Assembly: GCA_029935325.1 (NCBI GenBank)
Contig: JAOZKO010000076.1
Span: 1-10,767 of the forward strand
From: Bacteroidales bacterium
GTDB lineage: Bacteria > Bacteroidota > Bacteroidia > Bacteroidales > UBA1556
Length of the DNA: 10,767 nucleotides
Direction of reading: 5' to 3'
Shown: positions 1 through 7,815 of the stretch, piece by piece
Layout of the letters: every line of letters starts with the position of its first letter
Position numbering within the stretch: position 1 is the stretch's first letter
Translations under genes and position numbers: made by a program
Notes under the pieces: model-generated
What the model was told of the DNA's origin: nothing
What the model saw: only the letters and a program-made list of their open reading frames with translations
Databases searched by the model: none

Positions 1-417
1 AAAATGGGAAAATCAGAAGGTGCTGCCAATGCAATATACTTAAATGAAGACCCAAAAGTATTGCGTAAAAAAGTTATGCGTGCAGTTACTGATTCAGGAC
101 CTACGCAAATGAATCAAGAAAAACCAGAGGCAATTCAAAACCTATTTACCCTAATGGAAATAGTCTCTTCACAAGATGCACTGAACCATTTTGATAATTT
201 ATATAATAATTGTCAAATACGATATGGCGATTTTAAAAAGCAATTAGCTGAAGATATTATTTTATTTACAAGCCCAATAAAGGAAAGAATAGATGCTATA
301 GGTTCCGATACAGAATATTTAAAGAAAGTTGCAAAAATGGGATCTGAAAAAGCAAGGGAAAGTGCAGCAAAAACCATTAAGGAAGTTCGCCAGATAATTG
401 GTTTTAGGAGTTTTTAA
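1..417 (+). CDS. trpS: Tryptophanyl-tRNA synthetase, C-terminal part (partial)
   Basis: This is the 3' end of a class I aminoacyl-tRNA synthetase that charges tRNA-Trp with tryptophan in the cytoplasm. The window opens at the Lys of KMGKS, the KMSKS-type signature loop that stabilises the transition state of amino acid activation. It is followed by EGAANAIYL and RKKVMRAVTDSGPT, segments typical of TrpRS after the signature. The C-terminus (GSEKARESAAKTIKEVRQIIGF) is the usual helical anticodon-recognition end. The Rossmann catalytic half with the HIGH motif lies before the window, so the gene is cut by the window edge and not necessarily truncated in the genome. An internal ATG at position 4 is Met of the signature, not a start. 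trkA follows after 39 bp on the same strand. Identification is by family knowledge and is firm. Confidence 0.95.
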   Translation, partial: KMGKSEGAANAIYLNEDPKVLRKKVMRAVTDSGPTQMNQEKPEAIQNLFTLMEIVSSQDALNHFDNLYNNCQIRYGDFKKQLAEDIILFTSPIKERIDAIGSDTEYLKKVAKMGSEKARESAAKTIKEVRQIIGFRSF

Positions 418-432
418 GTGATAATTAGAATT

Positions 433-440
433 TATATTTG
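433..440 (+). promoter_or_regulatory. Possible -7 box in front of trkA
   Basis: TATATTTG fits the Bacteroidota -7 consensus TAnnTTTG and lies 16 bp before the trkA ATG, in the trpS-trkA gap. No clear TTTG is seen about 19 bp upstream (only a T-run inside the trpS stop region), and the leader would be about 10 nt. It may let trkA-trkH be expressed apart from trpS, but a chance match in AT-rich DNA is possible. Confidence 0.3.
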
Positions 441-456
441 ATATAATTTAAACGTA

Positions 457-1797
457 ATGAACATAATTATAGCTGGTGATGGAGAAATGGGGTCACATCT
501 TGCCACACTATTATCTGGTGAGAATCATGATATTACAATAATTAATTCCAGTAAGGATTTTCTTGAGGAAATGGATAGCCATGCTGATATCATGACCTTT
601 AAAGGCAGCGCTACTCATACTACTTGTTTGCAGAATGCAGGAGTTAGTAAAGCTGATTTGTTTATTTCGGTACTACATGTGGAAGAGCCAAATATTGTTG
701 CATGTATATTAGCAAAACGTCTTGGGGCTAAACAATGTATTGCCCGTGTATCGAATATTGATAATTTATTACCAGAAAATAAAAGGCTATTTCGTGAATT
801 AGGAATTGATAATTTAATTAGTCCTGAAGGAATAGCTACCAACGAAATTGTTAAGCTTATAAATCAGAATGCTGCTGATGAAATTTTTGAATTCTCAGAA
901 GGCCGACTTTCACTTTTTAGTATTAAGCTAGATGCTAGAGCATTAGTTATTAATAAATCTTTACAAGAAATTGCTAGAGAACATGGTGATATGGGTTTTA
1001 GAGTGGTTGCAGTACACCGAAAGGGTCAAACAATTATTCCAAATGGAAATACACGTTTCTTATTAGGAGATTTGGCTTATATCATTACCAAACCCGAAGG
1101 CATAAATCAGATTATGCGCATGGGTGGGCGTATTAGAGCCGAGATGAAAAATGTAATGGTAGTAGGTGGCGGAAGAATTGGTAAAAGCGTTGCCCAAAGT
1201 CTTGAAGGTAAACTTAATGTTAAGTTGATTGAAATTGACAAGAATCGTTGTTTTGACCTAAGCGATAATCTTAGTAATACTCTTATTATTAATGGTGATT
1301 CTCGTGATTTGACATTATTAGAAGATGAAAATATTTCTTCAATGGATGCCTTTATTTCTGTTACCAGAGACTCAGAAACCAATATACTGACTTGCCTATT
1401 GGCTAAAAAATATGGTGTGAAAAAAACCATTGCACTTATTGATAATATTGACTTTATTGATGTAGCTCAAAATATTGGTATCGATACTATTATAAACAAG
1501 AAACTGATAGCTGCAAGCTATATTGAGAATTTTACACTTGAGGCAGATGTTGAGTCTATAAAGTGCCTAAGTGGTGTGGAGGCAGATGTTTTAGAGTTAG
1601 TAGTTCATAAGGATTCCTATGTGACAAAACACAAAGTTGCTAAGCTTAATTTTCCTGATGATGCACTAATTGGAGGAGTTGTTAGAAATCATGAAGCCTT
1701 TATTGTTAATGGAGATTCGTATATTGAAGAAGGTGATAAAGTAGTGATTTTTACTAAGCCTTCTTGCATTCGCAAAGTGAGTAAATTATTTATGTAA
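457..1797 (+). CDS. trkA: Trk system potassium uptake regulatory protein TrkA
   Basis: Cytoplasmic NAD(H)-binding subunit that gates the TrkH potassium channel. At 446 aa it has the full-length TrkA layout of two tandem RCK modules, each with RCK-N (Rossmann) and RCK-C (TrkA-C). The first dinucleotide loop is GDGEMG (residues 7-12) and the second is GGGRIG (237-242). TrkA-C-like segments lie at about 145-215 and 365-445; the second contains KLNFPDDALIGGVVR and ends EEGDKVVIFTKP. The acidic residue that usually ends beta-2 and contacts the NAD ribose is Asn30 in the first module (ITIIN), but Glu259 is in the matching place in the second (LIEID). The ATG at 457 is chosen because the Rossmann strand MNIIIAGDG begins right there. 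trkH starts 5 bp after the stop, so the two subunits are almost certainly co-transcribed. Confidence 0.96.
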   Translation: MNIIIAGDGEMGSHLATLLSGENHDITIINSSKDFLEEMDSHADIMTFKGSATHTTCLQNAGVSKADLFISVLHVEEPNIVACILAKRLGAKQCIARVSNIDNLLPENKRLFRELGIDNLISPEGIATNEIVKLINQNAADEIFEFSEGRLSLFSIKLDARALVINKSLQEIAREHGDMGFRVVAVHRKGQTIIPNGNTRFLLGDLAYIITKPEGINQIMRMGGRIRAEMKNVMVVGGGRIGKSVAQSLEGKLNVKLIEIDKNRCFDLSDNLSNTLIINGDSRDLTLLEDENISSMDAFISVTRDSETNILTCLLAKKYGVKKTIALIDNIDFIDVAQNIGIDTIINKKLIAASYIENFTLEADVESIKCLSGVEADVLELVVHKDSYVTKHKVAKLNFPDDALIGGVVRNHEAFIVNGDSYIEEGDKVVIFTKPSCIRKVSKLFM

Positions 1798-1802
1798 GCA
1801 TT

Positions 1803-3263
1803 ATGCTAGGATCAAAAGAGGTAAATTTCAGATTGGTTATTAGGGCATTAAGTGTCTTGATAATAATTGAATCTATTTTTATGGTTTTAGCAATACCTTT
1901 TTCGCTTTATTATGGCGAAAGTATTTTGCCAATTTTGTATTCCGCACTAATTACTGCTGCAAGTGGGGGGCTTTTATTCTCATTTGTGGGAAAGAAAAAG
2001 CGCAAACATGTTGGCAAACGCGAAGCATATATTATTGTTAGTTTAGCATGGATAGTAATATCTCTGTTTGGAACACTACCTTTTTTATTTAGCGGGACTT
2101 TCACTTCTTTTACCAATGCTTTTTTCGAGACAATGTCGGGTTTTACAACCACTGGATCTTCAGTTCTTAATGATATTGAAGCTGTTCCAAAGGGAATTTT
2201 ATTTTGGCGTAGCCTTACTCATTGGATTGGAGGTATGGGTATAATAGTGCTTTCATTAGCTATAATGCCTCTATTAGGTGTTGGTGGTACTCAGCTATTT
2301 GCTGCAGAATCTCCAGGTCCAGCACCTGATAAATTACGCCCTACTATAGCTGGAACAGCAAAAAGGCTATGGGGGATTTATGTAATACTTACTGCCGCCG
2401 AAACCATTCTGCTAATGTTTGGTGGCATGAGCCTTTTTGATGCCCTTTGCCACGCCTTTGGAACAATGGCAACAGGAGGTTTCTCCACTCAAAATGCAAG
2501 TATTGCTGCCTACGGGCCATATATCCAATATATTATTATTATTTTTATGTTTTTGGCAGGGGTTAATTTTACGCTACATTATTTTATGACTCAAGCTAAA
2601 TGGCGCAAAATAGCACAAAATGAAGAATTTAAAGTATATGCTTTAGTATTAGTTTCTTTTACAATTATTATATCAGTCTTGGTTTTGTTTTCGCAGACAG
2701 GAGATATTGAGGAAATATTCAGAAATTCTCTTTTTCAAGTAGTGTCTATTGTTACTACTACAGGCTTTGTAACCGATAATTATATGCTATGGCCTTCCTT
2801 TGCTTGGTTTCTTATTTTCTTGCTAATGTTTGCTGGTGGAAGTGCTGGCTCCACAGGAGGTGGAATTAAAATCATGCGCCATCTATTGCTCTTCAAAACC
2901 GCAAGTGTGCAGCTTAAGAAACTTATTCATCCACGGGCATTTATACCAGTGCGATATAATGGTAAAGCCGTTAAAGATGAAATAATTTTTAGCATAATGG
3001 CGTTCTTTTTATTCTTTGTTATTATTTTTGCAATGGGAACAGCAGCTATGTCTGCAATAGGCTTGGATTTCAAAACAGCAATAGGGGCAACTATTTCGTC
3101 TTTAGGAAATATCGGCCCTGCTATTGGAGGCGTTGGACCAACAGATAACTTTTCTGAAATACCGGATGTTGGAAAATGGATTCTTTCCTTTCTTATGATC
3201 TTAGGTAGGTTGGAGTTATTTACTATTCTTGTATTTTTGTCACCAGGATTTTGGAGAAAATAG
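1803..3263 (+). CDS. trkH: Trk system potassium uptake membrane protein TrkH
   Basis: Inner-membrane K+ channel/transporter subunit of the Trk/Ktr/HKT superfamily, gated by TrkA. It has 486 residues, the usual TrkH length, with about ten hydrophobic segments. The four pore-loop selectivity filters characteristic of the family can be read in order: TTTGSS (115-120), ATGGF (223-227), TTTGF (318-322) and LGNIGP (434-439). The Gly-rich stretch AGGSAGSTGGGIK (344-356) follows the third filter and corresponds to the intramembrane loop that helps gate the pore. WIGGMGIIVLSLAIMP (141-156) is also typical. The start ATG lies 5 bp after the trkA stop and the stop is 4 bp before the glycosyltransferase start, so it is the middle gene of a tight unit. 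Confidence 0.96.
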   Translation: MLGSKEVNFRLVIRALSVLIIIESIFMVLAIPFSLYYGESILPILYSALITAASGGLLFSFVGKKKRKHVGKREAYIIVSLAWIVISLFGTLPFLFSGTFTSFTNAFFETMSGFTTTGSSVLNDIEAVPKGILFWRSLTHWIGGMGIIVLSLAIMPLLGVGGTQLFAAESPGPAPDKLRPTIAGTAKRLWGIYVILTAAETILLMFGGMSLFDALCHAFGTMATGGFSTQNASIAAYGPYIQYIIIIFMFLAGVNFTLHYFMTQAKWRKIAQNEEFKVYALVLVSFTIIISVLVLFSQTGDIEEIFRNSLFQVVSIVTTTGFVTDNYMLWPSFAWFLIFLLMFAGGSAGSTGGGIKIMRHLLLFKTASVQLKKLIHPRAFIPVRYNGKAVKDEIIFSIMAFFLFFVIIFAMGTAAMSAIGLDFKTAIGATISSLGNIGPAIGGVGPTDNFSEIPDVGKWILSFLMILGRLELFTILVFLSPGFWRK

Positions 3264-3267
3264 AACT

Positions 3268-4041
3268 ATGGAAAAACTATCAGTGGTAATAATTACCCTA
3301 AATGAGGAAAAGAATATTCAAAGATGCATTGAATCTATTAGCAGGATTGCTGATGAGGTAATTGTTTTGGATTCTTTTTCTACTGATAAAACGCAGGAGA
3401 TTTGTGAGTCTCTTGGAGCTAAATTTGTACAACATAAATTTGATGGACATATTCAGCAAAAAAACAGAGCCTTACAATTAGCAAAAAATAAGTGGGTGCT
3501 TTCTCTTGATGCTGATGAGCTTCCCGATGAAATATTACTAAATAATATTATTAAAGTTTTAGAAGACCCAAAAGCTGATGCATACTATTTCAATAGATTG
3601 ACAAACTATATCGGACAGTGGATTCGACATTCGGCATGGTATCCAGATCGTAAGTTGCGACTGCTTAAAAAGTCAAAGGGGAAATGGGCAGGAATGAATC
3701 CCCATGATAAAATTGAAATGCAGAAAGATGCAAAGCTTGAATACCTTAAGGGTGATTTATTGCATTATTCTTATTATAGTATCGAGCAGCATATTGCACA
3801 AATAAATTTATTCTCAAGCATTGGTGCTAAAGAAGCATTCAAAAAAGGAAGAAAATCGAATTTGGCAATAGCAATTCTTAAATCCTTATGGCGATTTATT
3901 AGAAATTATATTTTTAAGCTAGGCTTTTTGGATGGCTATTATGGTCTTGTTATTTGTAGCCTAACAGCTTGGGAAAATTATATTAAATATCTTAAAATCC
4001 GCGAACTACATAAAAGCTCCCTTAAGAATCTTAAGCATTAA
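3268..4041 (+). CDS. Family 2 glycosyltransferase, WaaE-like (LPS core)
   Basis: A 257-residue GT-A fold glycosyltransferase with an N-terminal LSVVIITLNEEKNI strand-loop, the nucleotide-sugar Asp in VLDSFSTD (33-40) and the metal-binding DAD motif (81-83). The middle part (SAWYPDRKLRLLKK, GKWAGMNPHDKI, GDLLHYSYYS) matches the branch that contains WaaE/KdtX-type LPS-core sugar transferases, which act on heptose/Kdo acceptors at the inner face of the inner membrane; the exact sugar and acceptor cannot be told. The C-terminal 60 residues are basic and aromatic, consistent with membrane association. I start it at the ATG at 3268, 4 bp after trkH. An in-frame ATG at 3229 would add 13 residues inside trkH and lies before the family's N-terminal beta strand. 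Its place behind trkAH looks like operon convenience more than shared function. Confidence 0.88.
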   Translation: MEKLSVVIITLNEEKNIQRCIESISRIADEVIVLDSFSTDKTQEICESLGAKFVQHKFDGHIQQKNRALQLAKNKWVLSLDADELPDEILLNNIIKVLEDPKADAYYFNRLTNYIGQWIRHSAWYPDRKLRLLKKSKGKWAGMNPHDKIEMQKDAKLEYLKGDLLHYSYYSIEQHIAQINLFSSIGAKEAFKKGRKSNLAIAILKSLWRFIRNYIFKLGFLDGYYGLVICSLTAWENYIKYLKIRELHKSSLKNLKH

Positions 4042-4065
4042 TACAAATACAAACTTCAAAACCTT

Positions 4066-4866
4066 TTACTTACAAATGCCAATAAAGTGATCTACAAAAG
4101 CTAAAGTTTGGTCAAAGGCTTCCAAATATCCCATATGAGCAACATCATCTAAAAGCAATACCTCAGCGTGTTTAGGCAATGCAATTTGTTGCAGAATTTT
4201 ATCAATAGGAGTTCGAGGATCTTGCTTGCCAATAATAAAAAGCATAGGTATTCGCATACTACTTAACAGTTTCAGCTTATCAGTACGGTGGCGCATTCCT
4301 TCTAAAGATGCAATTACGGCTTCTTTTGACATTTTCCGTGAGGCTTTCTGTAGTTGTTTGATTTCATTAGCAAGTAAATCTTGATTTTTCCGAGTAAATA
4401 AATCTGGAATAAAAGCAGAGATAAAATCTTTATGGTTGTTCTTTACAACTTGAATTGCTCGCCCTCTATTAATTTTAGCCTCAGTATTATCTGCCAATGC
4501 ATGGGAATGAAATACCCCAAGACCATTTAATTTCCCAAGATATTTATCAGCATAAGCAAGAGCAACATACCCACCCATGCTATGGCCTATCATTACTGAT
4601 TTTTTTATACCTAGATATTCCAATATGGCATTAACTGAATCTGCCATCAAATCCATACCGTGAGTTTCGGCAAGCATTTCACTGTTTCCATGTCCAGGTA
4701 GGTCAATAAGTATAACCTTAAATTTCTTTGAAAGATGCTTAGAGAATTTTTGCCAAATATCCATATCCTCAAGGAATCCATGTAGAAGAACTAGTGTTGG
4801 ACCATCTCCTTGAACTTGATAGCAAAGTTTGCTGTTATTATATTCAAAATATCTTTTGTTGGGCAT
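4066..4866 (-). CDS. Alpha/beta fold hydrolase
   Basis: A 266-residue cytoplasmic alpha/beta hydrolase with no signal peptide. The oxyanion-hole motif is LLHGF (27-31), followed by LIDLPGHGNS (53-62). The nucleophile elbow is GHSMGG with Ser96, the acid is Asp216 in GKQDPRTP, and the catalytic histidine is His244 in DVAHMGYLE. The triad is therefore complete. A helical cap domain occupies roughly residues 120-195 (basic, with RKMSKEAVIASLEGM). The family includes esterases, C-C bond hydrolases and haloperoxidase-like proteins, and the substrate cannot be read from sequence. The gene converges on the glycosyltransferase with only 24 bp between stop codons and no obvious hairpin terminator there. 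No convincing Bacteroidota promoter was found just upstream of its start. Confidence 0.9.
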   Translation of the reverse strand: MPNKRYFEYNNSKLCYQVQGDGPTLVLLHGFLEDMDIWQKFSKHLSKKFKVILIDLPGHGNSEMLAETHGMDLMADSVNAILEYLGIKKSVMIGHSMGGYVALAYADKYLGKLNGLGVFHSHALADNTEAKINRGRAIQVVKNNHKDFISAFIPDLFTRKNQDLLANEIKQLQKASRKMSKEAVIASLEGMRHRTDKLKLLSSMRIPMLFIIGKQDPRTPIDKILQQIALPKHAEVLLLDDVAHMGYLEAFDQTLAFVDHFIGICK

Positions 4867-4969
4867 AATTGTAATTTTTGATTGTCAATACTCCGTTAAT
4901 GTTTTATATAAATCACACAGCCAGACGATTACGGCTTTATGCAATAATGTATAATATTCACAAAACCAA

Positions 4970-4999
4970 CCCTTTGCGTCTTGGCGTCTTTGCGAGAAA
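4970..4999. repeat. Short GCGTCTT-containing repeat-like segment
   Basis: The 30-bp segment contains two direct copies of GCGTCTT (4976-4982 and 4984-4990) in an otherwise AT-rich spacer. The sequence CTTTGCGTCTTGGCGTCTTT resembles junk repeat segments I associate with spacers of Bacteroidota and some other phyla. That is recollection, not a search. Confidence 0.45.
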
Positions 5000-5180
5000 C
5001 AAAAACTCAACGAAGTATTAATTGTAATACATACGAGAAAATATTTGTTTTGTTGCTCTATAAGGAGCTATTAATTCTATTTTCTTTGATTAGTATTTAA
5101 TAGAACGCTTCTCTTGAGCCCCTTCTGAAAAGCTAATTTTAGCCATAGAGGCAGAAAGGCATAAAACATATATACAAACT

Positions 5181-5211
5181 TCTTGGTGACACCTTGGTAA
5201 CTTGGTGTCTT
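5181..5211. repeat. Triple CTTGGT repeat
   Basis: Three near-copies of CTTGGTRWC-like units occur in a row: CTTGGTGAC, CTTGGTAAC (preceded by AC) and CTTGGTGTC. They resemble the segment at 4970 in composition (CTTGG) and probably belong to the same class of spacer repeat. No function is evident. Confidence 0.45.
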
Positions 5212-5399
5212 ATTGGAAATATTATTTTCACAAATCTCGGAGTGGACTATCTCTTAAGTTTTAACAGGGCAATAGCATACTTTCCTTTGTGTGGCTATGT
5301 GCTTCTTTAGGTAATCTTTGTGGAATTGATTTAATATGGATACTTATATTACTGAGGAACAATGTGATAACGCGTTCTATTTGTTTTCATTTTCATTTT

Positions 5400-5436
5400 T
5401 TTCTTGATAAAAAAACGAAACAAAAAAATCAAGAAA
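5400..5436. repeat. Inverted repeat TTTCTTGAT / ATCAAGAAA
   Basis: A perfect 9-bp inverted repeat (5400-5408 with 5428-5436) encloses a 19-nt A-rich loop, AAAAAAACGAAACAAAAAA. It lacks the GC-rich stem expected of an intrinsic terminator. It lies inside the gene-free stretch and is more likely part of a dispersed repeat. Confidence 0.5.
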
Positions 5437-5577
5437 CACAAACGCTTCCCCCCAAAAAAGCCCCTCATTGCCCGCTTGAGTTTCTGGCCTCCCCACTATA
5501 CAGCTGCGAGTTCATTCATTCTTTAAAATAATTTAGGCAAGTATTGCAAATTTTGATATTTTAGCACATTAGACTTA

Positions 5578-5736
5578 GGAGTTGCTACGAAATAAGTTGC
5601 CTGAATCAAGCGATGTTATTTTGCACGATAATAAGTCAAAAAACATAGCCATAGTCGTAGCTACGGCGAGGCTTTTTGACGAAGTTAGCGTGAAAAAGAA
5701 CGAGTTTGAACGGTCTAGTTATTTCGTAACAATTCC
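5578..5736. repeat. MITE-like 159-bp imperfect palindrome
   Basis: Left end GGAGTTGCTACGAAATAA and the reverse complement of the right end, GGAATTGTTACGAAATAA, match at 16 of 18 positions. Pairing continues with interruptions along both arms (left 5578-5650, right 5665-5736), including GTCAAAAA near the centre and a perfect CGTAGCTACG palindrome at 5656-5665. TTA stands directly outside both ends (5575-5577 and 5737-5739), which could be a 3-bp target duplication. The arms are nearly equal (73 and 72 nt), so the whole element can fold into one long hairpin. No transposase is present, so if mobile it depends on an enzyme elsewhere. One + strand frame is open for 53 codons across the element (5579-5737) but has no ATG. 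It ends 29 bp before the next gene's start. Confidence 0.65.
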
Positions 5737-5765
5737 TTAATAACACTCAAAACAAAGCTATATAG

Positions 5766-7736
5766 ATGAAACTATTTTTATTACTCCTTGCTTTTCCCCT
5801 TTTTTCTTTAAATGTCTTTTCTCAAAATGATAGCTTAGGTATTTTCAATTCAAGCTTCGAAAAGAACCTCTTTAATAAGGTTAAAGACTCCTCAGATGTT
5901 CTGCCAATAGAATTATTTGCAGGTATTAATTATGATTCTGTTAAGTACTCGAATATTCAGAATCAAATTGAAAACGTACAGAATAAGCTTGAAAAATCAA
6001 ATATTAGGAAGAAATCTTTAAAAAAGCAAATTAAGATTATTTACAAAACTATTCATTTAGAGTTATTTAAGAAGTATGATGAAGATGCATTATTCTATGA
6101 TATTGAATCTACAGGAAATTATAATTGTGTATCAGCAACGGCTGTTTATGCCATTGTTCTAGATTATTTTCAGATTGATTTTGCTATAAAAGAGCGCCCA
6201 CAACACGTGTATTTGATTGTTAATCCTACAACTGATGCAATAATTATGGAAAGTACTAACCCTAGTAAAGGAGTATTATTAATTAATGACAATGCTAAAA
6301 AGGACTATATAAAATATCTCCGCTCAAATAAAATTATTAGCGAAAGCGATTATGAATCAAAATCTATAAATGAATTATTTATCGAGCATTATTATAAGGA
6401 TGAAACAATCACTATTAATGAATTAGCTGGCTTACACTATTATAATCATGGAATTGCATTTATGAATAAGGAATTATACTTAAAAGCAAGTTATAGTTTG
6501 GAAAAAGCCTTAATGCTTTATCCTGAAAGTGAACTTATTAAGTATAACTATAGCAATAGTTTAGCGGTAGCAATTGATAAGGAATTTCAAAAGGAAATAT
6601 ATAGTGGTTATTTGCTAGGTAAGTATATAAACTTGAATCACGCTAGCAGTGAATCCATGAAAATGGCAGAGAACCAGTTTAATATTTTGACAGATGAGTT
6701 AGTGCTACGCCACCCTGATTTGGATACATATACAAAGTATTATGATGATCTTGATAATGAAGTTTGCGATACGATAGATATTAGCAAGATAAATAGGTCT
6801 TACTTTTTCTATTTAGGATACTATTATAATATTAAGCAAGATTTCTCTAAATCACTTAGTTTGTTGGATTTAGCCCTTATGGAAAATCCTGAGGATATTA
6901 CTACTAAGCAACTAATACATGATGTTGCAGGTAGGCTTATAGATGCGGATGATAACTATAAAAATGCGATAGATTCATGCGAATTGTATTTTGATCGATA
7001 TACTTTCCTGATTGATTATAAAAGCTATCAAGAATATTATACACTTTGCTATATGGTAACTATAGCAAGTGCTTTTGATGATGATAATGAGAAAACTGCT
7101 TTGGAATATTATAAAAGAATGGGAGAGGCTTTTGTTAAATACGACACTCTTTATTATAGGTCTGAACTGATGGAGGACGTATATGCTGAGGGGTATTATT
7201 ACTATAATAGAAACCGTAAAGGGAAATCAAAAGGAGTGCCTTTTCTAATAGAAGGTTTAAAAGTCCTGCCAAACTCTGAAAGACTAAAAGACCTATTAGA
7301 ATCTGCAAATAGAGCATTTAATTATAGCCATAAGACTTATACAACCACTGTGCCTCCTGCACCTTCGTTTAATGATAATGATGTAAATACTCGAGCTGCG
7401 GAATTTCAAAAGGATTTTAATAAATATTTTAAGGGCTGCTGGAAAGCTGTTAGTAAATATCAAGTAGGAAAGAAAGACGATATAGTACCCGTTACTGAAA
7501 ATCAGAAGATCCAATTTGTTAGAGACAAACAGATTAAGTTTGTTAAGGACAATAAAGTTGTTAATGGGAAGTGGTCATTACGACCACGGTCTAGATTATT
7601 ATACCTGATTCCAGGAATTAATAAAAGCGAATATATACTATATAAGGTTGTGAATATAACTGATAAGGAAATTCATTTAAGGGTTTTTAAGAACAATAGA
7701 AAAACTAATACTATTATTATTTTCAGGCCTTGCTAG
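5766..7736 (+). CDS. Exported transglutaminase-like / TPR protein of unknown function
   Basis: A 656-residue protein with a signal peptide (hydrophobic 3-18, probable cleavage after FSQ at 18-20), so it is periplasmic or surface-exposed. Residues 25-175 look like a transglutaminase-like (papain-fold) domain: Cys121 in GNYNCVSATAVYAIV, His147 in RPQHVYLIV and Glu162 in IIMESTNPSKG sit in the order and context of a Cys-His-Asp/Glu triad, with Glu in place of the usual Asp. A TPR-like helix pair follows at 220-270 (YYNHGIAFMNKELYLKA, then SYSLEKALMLYPES) and another at 345-380 (YYYNIKQDFSKSLSLLDLAL, then ENPED). Residues 545-656 appear to be a separate beta-rich domain with GCWKAVSKY and GKWSLRPRSRLLYLIP, loosely lipocalin-like. 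It is a lone gene: MITE-like repeat 29 bp upstream, terminator downstream. The ATG at 5766 gives the full signal peptide. I do not recognise a named family, and activity is inference. Confidence 0.8.
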   Translation: MKLFLLLLAFPLFSLNVFSQNDSLGIFNSSFEKNLFNKVKDSSDVLPIELFAGINYDSVKYSNIQNQIENVQNKLEKSNIRKKSLKKQIKIIYKTIHLELFKKYDEDALFYDIESTGNYNCVSATAVYAIVLDYFQIDFAIKERPQHVYLIVNPTTDAIIMESTNPSKGVLLINDNAKKDYIKYLRSNKIISESDYESKSINELFIEHYYKDETITINELAGLHYYNHGIAFMNKELYLKASYSLEKALMLYPESELIKYNYSNSLAVAIDKEFQKEIYSGYLLGKYINLNHASSESMKMAENQFNILTDELVLRHPDLDTYTKYYDDLDNEVCDTIDISKINRSYFFYLGYYYNIKQDFSKSLSLLDLALMENPEDITTKQLIHDVAGRLIDADDNYKNAIDSCELYFDRYTFLIDYKSYQEYYTLCYMVTIASAFDDDNEKTALEYYKRMGEAFVKYDTLYYRSELMEDVYAEGYYYYNRNRKGKSKGVPFLIEGLKVLPNSERLKDLLESANRAFNYSHKTYTTTVPPAPSFNDNDVNTRAAEFQKDFNKYFKGCWKAVSKYQVGKKDDIVPVTENQKIQFVRDKQIKFVKDNKVVNGKWSLRPRSRLLYLIPGINKSEYILYKVVNITDKEIHLRVFKNNRKTNTIIIFRPC

Positions 7737-7757
7737 GATTAAATCATTGGTATAAAC

Positions 7758-7793
7758 AAAAAAAGCCATCCGCAATAGCGAATGGCTTTTTTT
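7758..7793. terminator. Bidirectional intrinsic terminator
   Basis: The stem GCCATCCGC / GCGAATGGC (one mismatch) with loop AATA is flanked by A7 on the left and T7 on the right. It therefore works as a rho-independent terminator on either strand. It sits between the convergent TPR gene (stop 7736) and rpmA (stop 7816) and should end both transcripts. Confidence 0.92.
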
Positions 7794-7815
7794 AATATTT
7801 TATACTTGCTAGAAG

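Larger units (their letters stand above)
4867..5577. other. Gene-free stretch made of short repeat-like segments
   Basis: About 710 bp between the hydrolase start and the MITE-like palindrome. No reading frame shows a domain, a credible start or codon use like the neighbours. The longest frame (5289-5531, 80 codons) is compositionally odd and runs through poly-A and poly-C tracts. What is visible is a series of short internally repetitive or hairpin segments, listed separately. A further stretch at about 5282-5330 (CCTTTGTGTGGCTATGTGC and onward) has the same G/T-rich look as the segment at 4970. I read the stretch as accumulated, decaying dispersed repeats. Confidence 0.55.

Noticed and set aside
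1107..1430. 107-codon antisense frame within trkA
   Set aside because: It is antisense to a strongly conserved TrkA domain and has no recognisable content.
3229..3267. Upstream in-frame start for the glycosyltransferase
   Set aside because: It would add 13 residues encoded inside trkH and lies before the conserved first beta strand; the ATG at 3268 fits better.
4042..4065. Terminator between the glycosyltransferase and the hydrolase
   Set aside because: Only 24 bp with no inverted repeat; transcripts from both sides probably run into each other.
5289..5531. 80-codon + strand reading frame in the large spacer
   Set aside because: It runs through poly-A and poly-C tracts and a hairpin repeat, has no domain or signal and no promoter, and looks like translated repeat DNA.
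4867..5765. CRISPR array or integration site
   Set aside because: The repeats differ from each other, are not regularly spaced and no spacer-sized units or cas genes are present; no tRNA gene or integrase is seen.
7135..7514. Two antisense frames within the TPR protein gene
   Set aside because: Short hydrophobic frames arising from AT-rich complementary codons, with no start context or domain.
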